Shown: positions 1 through 6,339 of the stretch, piece by piece
Numbering within the stretch: position 1 is the first letter of the stretch
How the letters are laid out: each line of letters opens with the position of its first letter
Assembly (NCBI RefSeq): GCF_002899945.2
Contig: NZ_PPEG02000004.1
Coordinates: 186,001 to 250,000 of the forward strand
Origin: Chryseobacterium viscerum
GTDB taxonomy: Bacteria > Bacteroidota > Bacteroidia > Flavobacteriales > Weeksellaceae
Direction: 5' to 3'
Length of the DNA: 64,000 nt
Position numbers and translations under genes: made by a program
Notes under the pieces: generated by a model
What the model saw: the letters and a program-made list of their open reading frames with translations, nothing else
What the model was told of the DNA's origin: nothing
The model's database searches: none

Positions 1-486
1 ACCTTTTTAGCAGAAACAGCAACCATTATTGGTGATGTTGTAATGGGAAAAGATTGCAGCGTTTGGTATAATGCAGTGATCAGAGGCGATGTTAATTATA
101 TCAAAATGGGTGATAAGGTAAACGTTCAGGATAATGCGATGCTGCACTGTACCTACCAGAAATACCCTTTGAATATCGGGAATAATGTTTCTATCGGGCA
201 TAACGCGATTGTTCATGGATGTACCATTAAAGATAATGTACTGATCGGGATGGGAGCTATTGTAATGGACGATTGTTTAGTAGAAGAAAATTCTATTGTA
301 GGAGCAGGCTCGGTAGTCACTCAGGGAACTCATATCAAATCCGGTGAAGTCTGGGGCGGAGTTCCTGCAAAAAAGATCAAAGATATCAATGCACAGCTAT
401 TAGAAGGAGAAGTGAACAGAATTGCGGATAACTATGTGAAATATTCGTCATGGTATAAGGAAAATGTAAAAGACCATCAATTGTAG
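1..486 (+). CDS. Gamma carbonic anhydrase family protein (5' end outside window)
   Basis: The reading frame is open from base 1, so the start lies upstream; 161 residues are visible and only about 10-20 seem to be missing. The protein is a left-handed beta-helix of hexapeptide repeats (IGDVVMGKDCSVWYNAVIRG, then VSIGHNAIVHGCTIKDNVLI), the fold of the YrdA/PaaY/Cam group. The His residues in LHCTYQ and in SIGHNAIVHG match the three zinc-binding His of gamma-class carbonic anhydrases, and a trimer with metal at subunit interfaces is expected from the family. Whether it hydrates CO2 cannot be told, since many YrdA-like members have no proven substrate. It ends with VPAKKIKD and an acidic helix, as usual. 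A terminator follows at 565-595. Confidence 0.9.
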   Translation, partial: TFLAETATIIGDVVMGKDCSVWYNAVIRGDVNYIKMGDKVNVQDNAMLHCTYQKYPLNIGNNVSIGHNAIVHGCTIKDNVLIGMGAIVMDDCLVEENSIVGAGSVVTQGTHIKSGEVWGGVPAKKIKDINAQLLEGEVNRIADNYVKYSSWYKENVKDHQL

Positions 487-564
487 TCTTCCATTGAATA
501 GTTAATTCACTTGTCAATTTTTTATGCTTTCTAAGCAAAATTCAAAATTGGCTTTAATCCATAT

Positions 565-595
565 AAAAAGCTCCGTCCTGAGACAGAGCTTTTTT
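565..595 (+). terminator. Rho-independent terminator after the carbonic-anhydrase-like gene
   Basis: AAAAAGCTC at 565-573 pairs with GAGCTTTTT at 586-594. The stem extends inward through GTC/GAC with one mismatch and is followed by a T-run. The A-run on the other side means it may also serve the convergent lipoprotein gene. Confidence 0.75.
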
Positions 596-624
596 CGATT
601 TGATAGAGAACCTTTGCTGTATTG

Positions 625-1077
625 TTAGTCAGGGTCTGGTGTGATAAGTTTTATCTTTCCATTGATACATTTTAAAGAGGTTGGAGGGGTAATCATTACA
701 CAATCAGACATAATATTATATTTTTGATTGAAAGCCTTTATTTTATCCGTATAGTCGTTGACTCTCGGTAAGAATGTAGCTTCTATTTTTTTGGGATACG
801 CAATATATTGCTGAGGTCCGCCGCAGGATTTCGCACCCATAGGGGCAAATGTCCATTCACCAGCATCCGTACATTTTTCTCCTGATACCTCAGACTCGAT
901 AGAAGCTTTTAATTTATCGAGCTGTGCCTGATCATATTTCTGGCTATCTTCATCTGCAGGTCTATCGGCGATATCAATTGGAAGATTGGTGTTGGCGTTC
1001 TTTGATGTATTGCAGGAAATCAGAGATAGTGTAGTACATAATACTATTGCAGGGAAAAGTAGTAATAATTTTTTCAC
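625..1077 (-). CDS. Hypothetical lipoprotein, 150 aa
   Basis: It has a signal peptide with a lipobox (LSLISC, Cys22), so a lipid-anchored envelope protein is predicted. The mature part has three further Cys (in GEKCTDAG, AKSCGGPQQY and SDCVMI) plus a fourth in LKCING, suggesting two disulfides outside the cytoplasm. The segment GEWTFAPMGAKSCGGPQQYIAYPK is a recognisable conserved patch seen in small Flavobacteria lipoproteins, but I cannot attach a function to it. It stands alone, convergent with the upstream gene and divergent from the helicase gene. Confidence 0.8.
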   Translation of the reverse strand: MKKLLLLFPAIVLCTTLSLISCNTSKNANTNLPIDIADRPADEDSQKYDQAQLDKLKASIESEVSGEKCTDAGEWTFAPMGAKSCGGPQQYIAYPKKIEATFLPRVNDYTDKIKAFNQKYNIMSDCVMITPPTSLKCINGKIKLITPDPD

Positions 1078-1160
1078 AATAAACTTTATTTCTTTTTAAG
1101 AATTTTCAAAACTTATGCCAAGGTAAGAAATTCAAATTCATTTCCGTATTTTTGACGACG

Positions 1161-3287
1161 ATGAACAATCATTTTTTTGACTTAATAGAATATACCAACA
1201 GAAGCGTTTTTTTAACCGGGAAAGCTGGAACAGGAAAAACGACATTTCTTAATGATTTTGTAAGACGCACGAAGAAAAAACATATTGTAGTAGCTCCCAC
1301 AGGAATTGCTGCAATCAATGCGGGAGGAGTTACGATTCATTCCATGTTTGGACTGCCGTTGAGAACCTTTCTTCCTACTACAGAAAGGATAGATACCAGT
1401 TTGGCTAATAATATTGCCGATCTGATGCCCCATTTCAAATACCGTAAGGATAAACTCAAACTTCTTAGAGAGGTTGAGATTATTATCATCGATGAGGTTT
1501 CGATGTTGAGAGCTGATGTTCTTGATATGATGGATTTTTCTTTGAGATTTATCAGAAGGAATAATCAAAGATTTGGCGGCGTACAGATGCTGTTTATCGG
1601 AGATTTATATCAGCTTCCACCCGTGGTGAGAGATGAGCATATTCTGAAAATGTATTACAATTCACCCTTCTTTTTTGACAGCCATGCCATTAAGGAGATT
1701 CCAATTGTTACGATTGAATTGACGAAAGTCTACAGACAGTCTGACGAACAATTTCTGGAAATTCTGAATGCCATCCGTGACGGAGACGTGAATAATATAG
1801 ATTTTAACCATCTTAATGAAAGGTATGATCCTAACTTTAATATGGGGAAGGAGTCTTATGTCTATCTCTGTTCTCATAACAAAATGGCAGATGAGATCAA
1901 TCAGGAAAAATTGACGGAGATAAAAGTAGATGCTCAGACCTATGAAGCTAAACTTGTAGGAGACTTTAAAGAAAATCAGTTTCCCAACGAACAGTTTCTG
2001 GAATTGAAAATAGGAGCTCAGGTGATGTTTATCCGAAATGATATTTCCGGGGAAAAGAAATATTTTAACGGAAAACTAGGGGAGGTCATCGGATTGGATG
2101 AAAATGAAATCCGTGTAGTATTGGATGAAAGCGAGAATGAAATTGTTGTCAAAAGAGAAACCTGGGAACAGAAAAAATATTTTCTGGACACAGATAAAAA
2201 TATTCAGGAAGAAGTTCTTGGAAGCTTTGAACAGTTTCCAATAAAACTGGCTTGGGCAGTTACGATCCACAAAAGCCAGGGATTGACGTTTGATAAAGTT
2301 ATTATTGACGCTGGAAAAAGTTTCACTGCCGGTCAGGTATATGTAGCTCTATCCCGTTGCAGAACGTTAGAAGGAATTGTTTTAAAATCAAAAATTACTC
2401 CTGAAGTTATTTTCAAAGACAATAGAATTTTACATTTTCATACAGATACCATTGCCAACGACCATGTTGAAGCTATTCTGAATCAGGAAAAATATGATTA
2501 CAGTATCCGAAAAGTACTTCGTACGCTGGATTGTGTATGGTTTTTAAAAGAAGTGGAAGAGTGGAATAATCTTTCAATTGTGACCAAGAATATTGATCAT
2601 GTTAAAACCAAACAGCTTTACCAGCAATTGAAACATGAAGCTGTAAACCTCGGGAAAATATTTGAAAAGCTTGAGCGTATCATTTTTCAAAAAGTCAATA
2701 ATTTTATTGAGCAAAAAGAAGAATGGTCTGAAATTGAAAGCAAATCAAAAGGAGCTGTTAATTTCTTTTTTACAGAAACCAGAAATAAAATTTTCGATCC
2801 TTTGAAAGAATTTTATGCTGAAATAAAAGGAGCAAAAGGGTTAAAACAATACAACGAAGAATTCAAAAACTGGCTGGAAGATATTGAAGAATATCTGAAC
2901 AGTTTAAGAGATATTTATCTTCTTGAAACTAAACTTTTAGAGGAGAAAAATGATAAAGAAATCAATCTGAAAATTGCTAAAGTTCCGTCTCAGGTTTTAA
3001 CTTTTCAGTTATTTGAACAAGGAAAAACCATTGGAGAAATAGCTTTGGAAAGAGGGTTGGTGAAAGAAACGGTCATTGGACATCTTGCCAAATTTGCAGA
3101 ACAGGGATTGCTGGATATTTCAAGAGTCATTACTTCAGATAAGATCAAAGCTTTTGAAGATAAATTCTACAAAAACCCGCGCGAAACCCTTACAGAGTGG
3201 AAGAATGCCTTGCCAAGTCATTTTGAATTTAATGAAATAAGGATTTTGATCAATCACTATAATTATAAAAAAGAAAAGAACTCATAA
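1161..3287 (+). CDS. PIF1/RRM3-type ATP-dependent DNA helicase with C-terminal HTH
   Basis: This is a superfamily 1B helicase of about 708 aa. Walker A is GKAGTGKTTF near residue 20-30, Walker B is IIIDEVSMLR near 113, and motifs V/VI lie in AWAVTIHKSQG and QVYVALSRCR near 370-400 (UvrD_C_2 type). PIF1-like helicases unwind DNA 5'-3' and clear structured DNA such as G-quadruplexes or R-loops; that role is inferred here. The C-terminal third is lysine/glutamate-rich and contains a helix-turn-helix (QGKTIGEIALERGLVKETVI), an arrangement common in Bacteroidetes homologues. The frame can be read from a TTG at 1152, but the ATG at 1161 gives the conserved MNNHFFDLIE start. TATTTTTG at 1147-1154, close before the ATG, is a promoter -7-like box. 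Confidence 0.92.
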   Translation: MNNHFFDLIEYTNRSVFLTGKAGTGKTTFLNDFVRRTKKKHIVVAPTGIAAINAGGVTIHSMFGLPLRTFLPTTERIDTSLANNIADLMPHFKYRKDKLKLLREVEIIIIDEVSMLRADVLDMMDFSLRFIRRNNQRFGGVQMLFIGDLYQLPPVVRDEHILKMYYNSPFFFDSHAIKEIPIVTIELTKVYRQSDEQFLEILNAIRDGDVNNIDFNHLNERYDPNFNMGKESYVYLCSHNKMADEINQEKLTEIKVDAQTYEAKLVGDFKENQFPNEQFLELKIGAQVMFIRNDISGEKKYFNGKLGEVIGLDENEIRVVLDESENEIVVKRETWEQKKYFLDTDKNIQEEVLGSFEQFPIKLAWAVTIHKSQGLTFDKVIIDAGKSFTAGQVYVALSRCRTLEGIVLKSKITPEVIFKDNRILHFHTDTIANDHVEAILNQEKYDYSIRKVLRTLDCVWFLKEVEEWNNLSIVTKNIDHVKTKQLYQQLKHEAVNLGKIFEKLERIIFQKVNNFIEQKEEWSEIESKSKGAVNFFFTETRNKIFDPLKEFYAEIKGAKGLKQYNEEFKNWLEDIEEYLNSLRDIYLLETKLLEEKNDKEINLKIAKVPSQVLTFQLFEQGKTIGEIALERGLVKETVIGHLAKFAEQGLLDISRVITSDKIKAFEDKFYKNPRETLTEWKNALPSHFEFNEIRILINHYNYKKEKNS

Positions 3288-3304
3288 GAGTTCTTTTCTT
3301 TTTT
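3267..3304 (+). terminator. Terminator overlapping the helicase stop codon
   Basis: A 17-bp stem (AAAAAAGAAAAGAACTC paired with GAGTTCTTTTCTTTTTT) has a four-base loop that contains the TAA stop. It is symmetrical, so it can also end the convergent protease transcript. Confidence 0.8.
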
Positions 3305-3329
3305 ATATGGTTGTTCTTAGACTTAAAAA

Positions 3330-4178
3330 CTAAGGATACATTGCATTGATCGTGTTGGTATCTCCAGTTGTAAAGCCGGTTCTATTATAAGTGAAGCTGG
3401 TGTTGTTGGCTCTTGTAATAGTAGCTTGTCCGTTTTTGGAATAAGAAGTCGGCCAATACATCATCACAGAATTGATATTAAACGGACCTATATCCGTTCC
3501 GGAATTATAAATGTTGAAATTATAAGCCTGCCCATCTTGAATATTGTTCCACAGGATTTTTACATACTGATCCCTGTCTTTTCGGGTATGCTCATGATAA
3601 AGTCCTACACTATGCCCCATTTCATGAATGACTGATCCTACAGAAATATACTGATCCAGAGAAACATTCTGCTTTCCTCCCTGATACCCGATATGAGCCC
3701 AGCCATCTGATCCGGATGAACTTCCGAAAATAAATTCTACATAATTCGACTGATTGGTACGGGGAATCCATTGAGCATTCGTCTTGGAATTATATTCATT
3801 AACGGCGCTTGTGATTTTGTTGGCATTAATAGAACCCATATTACTGGCAACTGTATAATAAATTTTTCCTCCAGGCCACCTTGAAAAACTGGCACCCCCT
3901 TTACTGAGCTCGCTGCCTTCCGACAGCTGTTTGTCAGAAATGACCATGTCTCCCTGAAAGAAATTCAGTCCGTCTTTTCGTTCATAAGTAATTTCCTGGC
4001 CGTTCAATTGCCCTTTTTTAACGTTTTCAACATGGGAAGCATTGGCTTGAGCTTCAGAAGTGATTTCTTCATTATTTTTACTACACGACACGACTGTTGC
4101 AGCAATAATAAAACTCATAAAGACAGTTTTTCCTGTCAGGATCTGCCGGTAAAGCAGACTGTTTGGCTTTTTGTTCAT
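3330..4178 (-). CDS. Astacin-like (M12) zinc metallopeptidase, lipoprotein
   Basis: A 282-aa precursor of the astacin/flavastacin group. It carries the full zinc signature HEMGHSVGLYHEH (His185, Glu186, His189, His195) and a Met-turn in NSVMMYWPTSY near 236-245, so all catalytic ligands are present. The N-terminus is a long signal peptide ending in VVSC (Cys32), which predicts lipidation; residues 33 to about 95 form a propeptide-like region before RWPGGKIYYTV, the usual start of the astacin catalytic domain. The frame is open upstream to 4337, but the extra 53 residues are AT-rich and do not look like protein; the ATG at 4178 directly precedes the signal peptide. A secreted or surface protease role is inferred. 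No T9SS tail is present. Confidence 0.93.
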   Translation of the reverse strand: MNKKPNSLLYRQILTGKTVFMSFIIAATVVSCSKNNEEITSEAQANASHVENVKKGQLNGQEITYERKDGLNFFQGDMVISDKQLSEGSELSKGGASFSRWPGGKIYYTVASNMGSINANKITSAVNEYNSKTNAQWIPRTNQSNYVEFIFGSSSGSDGWAHIGYQGGKQNVSLDQYISVGSVIHEMGHSVGLYHEHTRKDRDQYVKILWNNIQDGQAYNFNIYNSGTDIGPFNINSVMMYWPTSYSKNGQATITRANNTSFTYNRTGFTTGDTNTINAMYP

Positions 4179-4548
4179 ATTAAATTTTTTTAAGATTTGG
4201 TATACGAATATAATAAATATTTCTCTTTCTATTGAATTATTATAGTTAAAATATATGATTTTTAATAAAGTAAGAAATCGGGGAAAATTGAATGGCAGTA
4301 AGAATAAGTTAGTGACATTTTCTACCTCATTAATCAAACTATAGAAAGGAGAAATTTGAAAAAAGGAGAACTTGATTATAAAAAAAGGTTTTGACTATGG
4401 TGAGTCAAAACCTTGTACTTTTTAAGAAATTAGAATTTAAATATCTAAAATTAATTTTCTTCGATTGTTATCGTAAAAAGTAGCCCGATAACTTTCGTCT
4501 CTGAATTCAGTTTCTATATTTTCTAATTCATTAAATATATTTTTATCT
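4179..4548. other. AT-rich spacer before the tandem array
   Basis: No gene is seen. AAAAGGTTTTGACT and AGTCAAAACC at about 4383-4412 form a stem-loop (GGTTTTGACT-ATGGTG-AGTCAAAACC) followed by TTGTACTTTTT, so it is terminator-like. Nothing else can be assigned. Confidence 0.5.
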
Positions 4549-4590
4549 GCCTAAGTCTGTCATTATTCGCGAATAATGACAGACATTTTC

Positions 4591-4621
4591 TTGCAGTAGT
4601 TGCTTGTTAGTCATAATTTTA
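4591..4621 (+). promoter_or_regulatory. Putative promoter of array unit 1
   Basis: TTG at 4591-4593 and TAATTTTA at 4614-4621 are separated by 20 bases, one base off the Bacteroidetes consensus TAnnTTTG. It lies directly after the unit 1 palindrome. Confidence 0.45.
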
Positions 4622-4664
4622 TCTATTAAGTACTAGCTTTTTCATCTTTATATTGTATTGGTGA

Positions 4665-4700
4665 ACTTCTTAGGGGGGTGTAGAGGCCCCCTTAAGGAGT
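4665..4700 (+). promoter_or_regulatory. Leader hairpin of unit 1 that buries an AAGGAG sequence
   Basis: ACTTCTTA-GGGGG pairs with CCCCC-T-TAAGGAGT, giving about 13 pairs with one G-U pair and one bulge, so AAGGAG lies inside the stem. The equivalent stems in unit 2 (4881-4912) and unit 3 (5098-5130) keep pairing while the G/C run shortens together on both sides (5, 4 and 3 pairs). Confidence 0.5.
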
Positions 4701-4717
4701 TTTTAAACTTTAAGAGA

Positions 4718-4792
4718 ATGTACTTGATACTCATGTTAAAAAATGACAAACACAAATTCCTATATATGAGGCCTATCATTATTATCGAATAA
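4718..4792 (+). CDS. Small ORF 1 of the tandem array, 24 aa
   Basis: ATG at 4718 opens a 24-codon frame beginning MYLILMLKNDKHKFLYMR and ending in a run of Ile, then Glu and TAA. The stop lies at the centre of the next palindrome, so message and terminator overlap. Its partner in unit 2 matches 12 of the first 17 residues, and most of the changes swap one hydrophobic residue for another. The peptide is hydrophobic with a polar middle (KNDKHK). I do not recognise a family. Arguments for coding: the same frame, stop position and length class in units 1 and 2. Arguments against: most differences change the residue, and unit 3 is frameshifted. It may be a small membrane peptide or a leader peptide, or not translated. 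Confidence 0.35.
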   Translation: MYLILMLKNDKHKFLYMRPIIIIE

Positions 4793-4806
4793 TGATAGGC
4801 CTTTTC
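4771..4806 (+). terminator. Palindrome/terminator of unit 2
   Basis: A 13-bp stem with a four-base centre spans 4771-4800 and is followed by CCTTTTCTT. It differs from units 1 and 3 by compensated changes in both arms. Confidence 0.6.
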
Positions 4807-4930
4807 TTACAGTGGTTACCTGCTGGTCATCATTTTATTTATTGAGAACTCGCTTTTTCATCTTTGTATTGTATTGGTTAACTTCTTAGGGGTTGTCAGA
4901 GCCCCTTAAGGACTTTTAAACTCTAAGAGA

Positions 4931-5008
4931 ATGTGCTTGATACTCGTGTTCAAAAATGACAAACACGTGTTCCTGTATGTGCTTAAGGCTGTCATTATTC
5001 GCGAATAA
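4931..5008 (+). CDS. Small ORF 2 of the tandem array, 25 aa
   Basis: ATG at 4931 opens a 25-codon frame beginning MCLILVFKNDKHVFLYVL, then KAVIIRE and TAA inside the palindrome of unit 3. It is one codon longer than ORF 1, an in-frame length change. TAAGAGA lies just before the ATG, and the hairpin-bound AAGGA about 20 bases upstream. The -7-like box of this unit (TCATTTTA at 4827-4834) is poor, so this copy may be weakly transcribed or read from unit 1. Function is unknown; the layout resembles small hydrophobic peptides of repeated type I toxin loci, which is inference only. Confidence 0.35.
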   Translation: MCLILVFKNDKHVFLYVLKAVIIRE

Positions 5009-5022
5009 TGACAGCCTTTTTC
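4987..5022 (+). terminator. Palindrome/terminator of unit 3
   Basis: A perfect 30-bp dyad at 4987-5016 (left arm GGCTGTCATTATTCG) is followed by TTTTTCTT. It is the best terminator of the series. Confidence 0.65.
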
Positions 5023-5053
5023 TTGCAGTGGTTACCTGTTGGTTATAATTTTG
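5023..5053 (+). promoter_or_regulatory. Putative promoter of array unit 3
   Basis: TTG at 5023-5025, a 20-base spacer, then TAATTTTG at 5046-5053, an exact fit to TAnnTTTG. It starts within the T-run of the terminator, as in unit 1. Confidence 0.5.
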
Positions 5054-5148
5054 CCCAATGATAACTAACTTTTTCATCGTTATTATGTTATTGGTTTACT
5101 TCTTAGGGGTTACTAAAACCCTTAAGGAGTTTTTAAACTCTAAGGAGA

Positions 5149-5265
5149 ATGTACCTGATACTCATGTTCAAAAATGCAAACACAAAATCCTATATATATG
5201 AGCTCTGTCATTATTTACGAATAGTGACAGGCTTTTTTGTTATGTTGGCTGCCTGTTCGTCATGA
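5149..5265 (+). pseudogene. Small ORF 3 of the array, frameshifted
   Basis: ATG at 5149 is preceded by CTAAGGAGA, the best ribosome-binding-like sequence of the three units. The frame starts MYLILMFKN like the other copies. One A is then missing (AAATGCAAAC instead of AAATGACAAAC), which shifts the frame; it reads on through the decayed fourth palindrome to a TGA near 5265, giving 38 residues. I read it as a decayed copy of ORFs 1 and 2. Confidence 0.35.
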
Positions 5266-5272
5266 TTTTACA

Positions 5273-6339
5273 GCCTTATATTTCACTTGAAAAGAAGAAT
5301 AATTAAAAAAAACAGACATTGAAAACGGTAAACCTGTTTCAACGTATTGGCATAAAAAAAGTTCCGGAAAAAAAAAAGAAAATGAGTGTTGCAAAACGAA
5401 AATCTAAGATTCCGGAACGATCAAACAGCGGTAGAATAGAAAAGCTGATAAGCCCATACCTGAGTAACGGGAAAAGTGGATTTCCCAACCGCTTAAATGG
5501 ATTGAATGTATTTCTATTGAACATACAACATGTAAAAACAGATTGTCAATGGAGAGCATTAAATCTTAAAGAATATTTTTTCAGAGAGAAAGTAAGCCGG
5601 TAAAGTATCTGCTATTATTTCAATAAACGGAGCAGAGATGGTCGTCTTAAAAAGGTTTGGATCCATCTCCTTATCAAAAATAAAAGATTACCTGATAGGT
5701 ATGGTGTTCAAATGAAAAAATAAATTGTATAAAACGGTTATTTTATTAATTTTTTATAAAATTAATAATATTAAAGTAATGAATTATTAGTGTTGATGTA
5801 GCTTAATCTATCCATTATTAGTTTAGGATATTTTCAGTAGATACAAGATAATGAGGTTAATTTTATTTCATTTTCAATTAAATTTTAAATGATTAGCTTG
5901 CGTCTCTAATAATGAATTGATCTGATTTTCAGCAAAGTGTGCTTTTTATTTTGAATAAAAATGAGAGTTGGACATCAGGGTTGTTTATCCAAAAATAGCT
6001 CATCCCTTCTGCTTTCATGCTGAGTAAAAATACAATAGAATCAGAATTTAGCGATATCGGTACCTGTCTACAGGAACCCCAATGATTTTTTGAATTTTGC
6101 CACCGGATCTGATGCTGAAATTTACGTTCAAAATTCTATAACAGGGAATAATAGCGCATGCTACCTGAATAAAATATTTTGATACAAGACTTTATGGAAA
6201 GGGTTCTATCATAGACAGCAGCATTGCTATTGTATATAGAAAATTTCAGGAAAGGAAGTCAGGATGACTTCATGAAAAAAGAGGAATTATCCTGGTTTTT
6301 AGGAAACAATATGTAAAACAATTATATAAAAGTAACTTT
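5273..6339. other. 1.07-kb region without a supported gene
   Basis: A 94-codon frame at 5319-5603 opens with TTG, is Lys/Arg-rich and has no recognisable fold, so it is not called. From about 6050 to 6170 there is a short coding-like stretch (ending NFATGSDAEIYVQNSITGNN, then a stop) without a start or partner, perhaps a decayed fragment. A GAAGTCA-GGA-TGACTTC dyad lies at 6255-6271 before the next gene. The rest is AT-rich. Confidence 0.5.

Larger units (their letters stand above)
4549..5272 (+). repeat. Tandem array of 216-bp units (3 full plus 1 partial)
   Basis: Units begin at 4555, 4771, 4987 and 5203, exactly 216 bases apart; the fourth breaks off near 5272. Each starts with a palindrome whose left arm is GTCTGTCATTATTCG in unit 1 and GGCTGTCATTATTCG in unit 3 (both perfect 30-bp dyads). 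In unit 2 both arms change together (GCCTATCATTATT paired with AATAATGATAGGC), so base pairing is kept while sequence changes. A T-rich tract follows each palindrome. Then come a promoter-like pair of boxes, a second hairpin (CTTCTTAGGGG paired with CCCCTTAAGGAG) and a short ORF that runs into the next palindrome. No ORF of 60 or more codons covers the array. It is not a CRISPR (units too long, no spacers). The order and base-pair covariation suggest serial small transcription units. Confidence 0.85.

Noticed and set aside
3330..4337. Longer form of the metalloprotease from 4337
   Set aside because: The 53 extra N-terminal residues are AT-driven and precede a complete lipoprotein signal peptide at 4178.
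4549..5272. CRISPR array
   Set aside because: Units of 216 bases are similar along their full length; there are no unique spacers and no cas genes.
5319..5603. 94-codon frame (plus) after the tandem array
   Set aside because: It starts at TTG without a ribosome-site or promoter, is rich in Lys/Arg and has no recognisable family or partner.
6050..6170. Possible short gene before the FISUMP gene
   Set aside because: The coding-like stretch is interrupted by stops and has no start; at most a decayed fragment.
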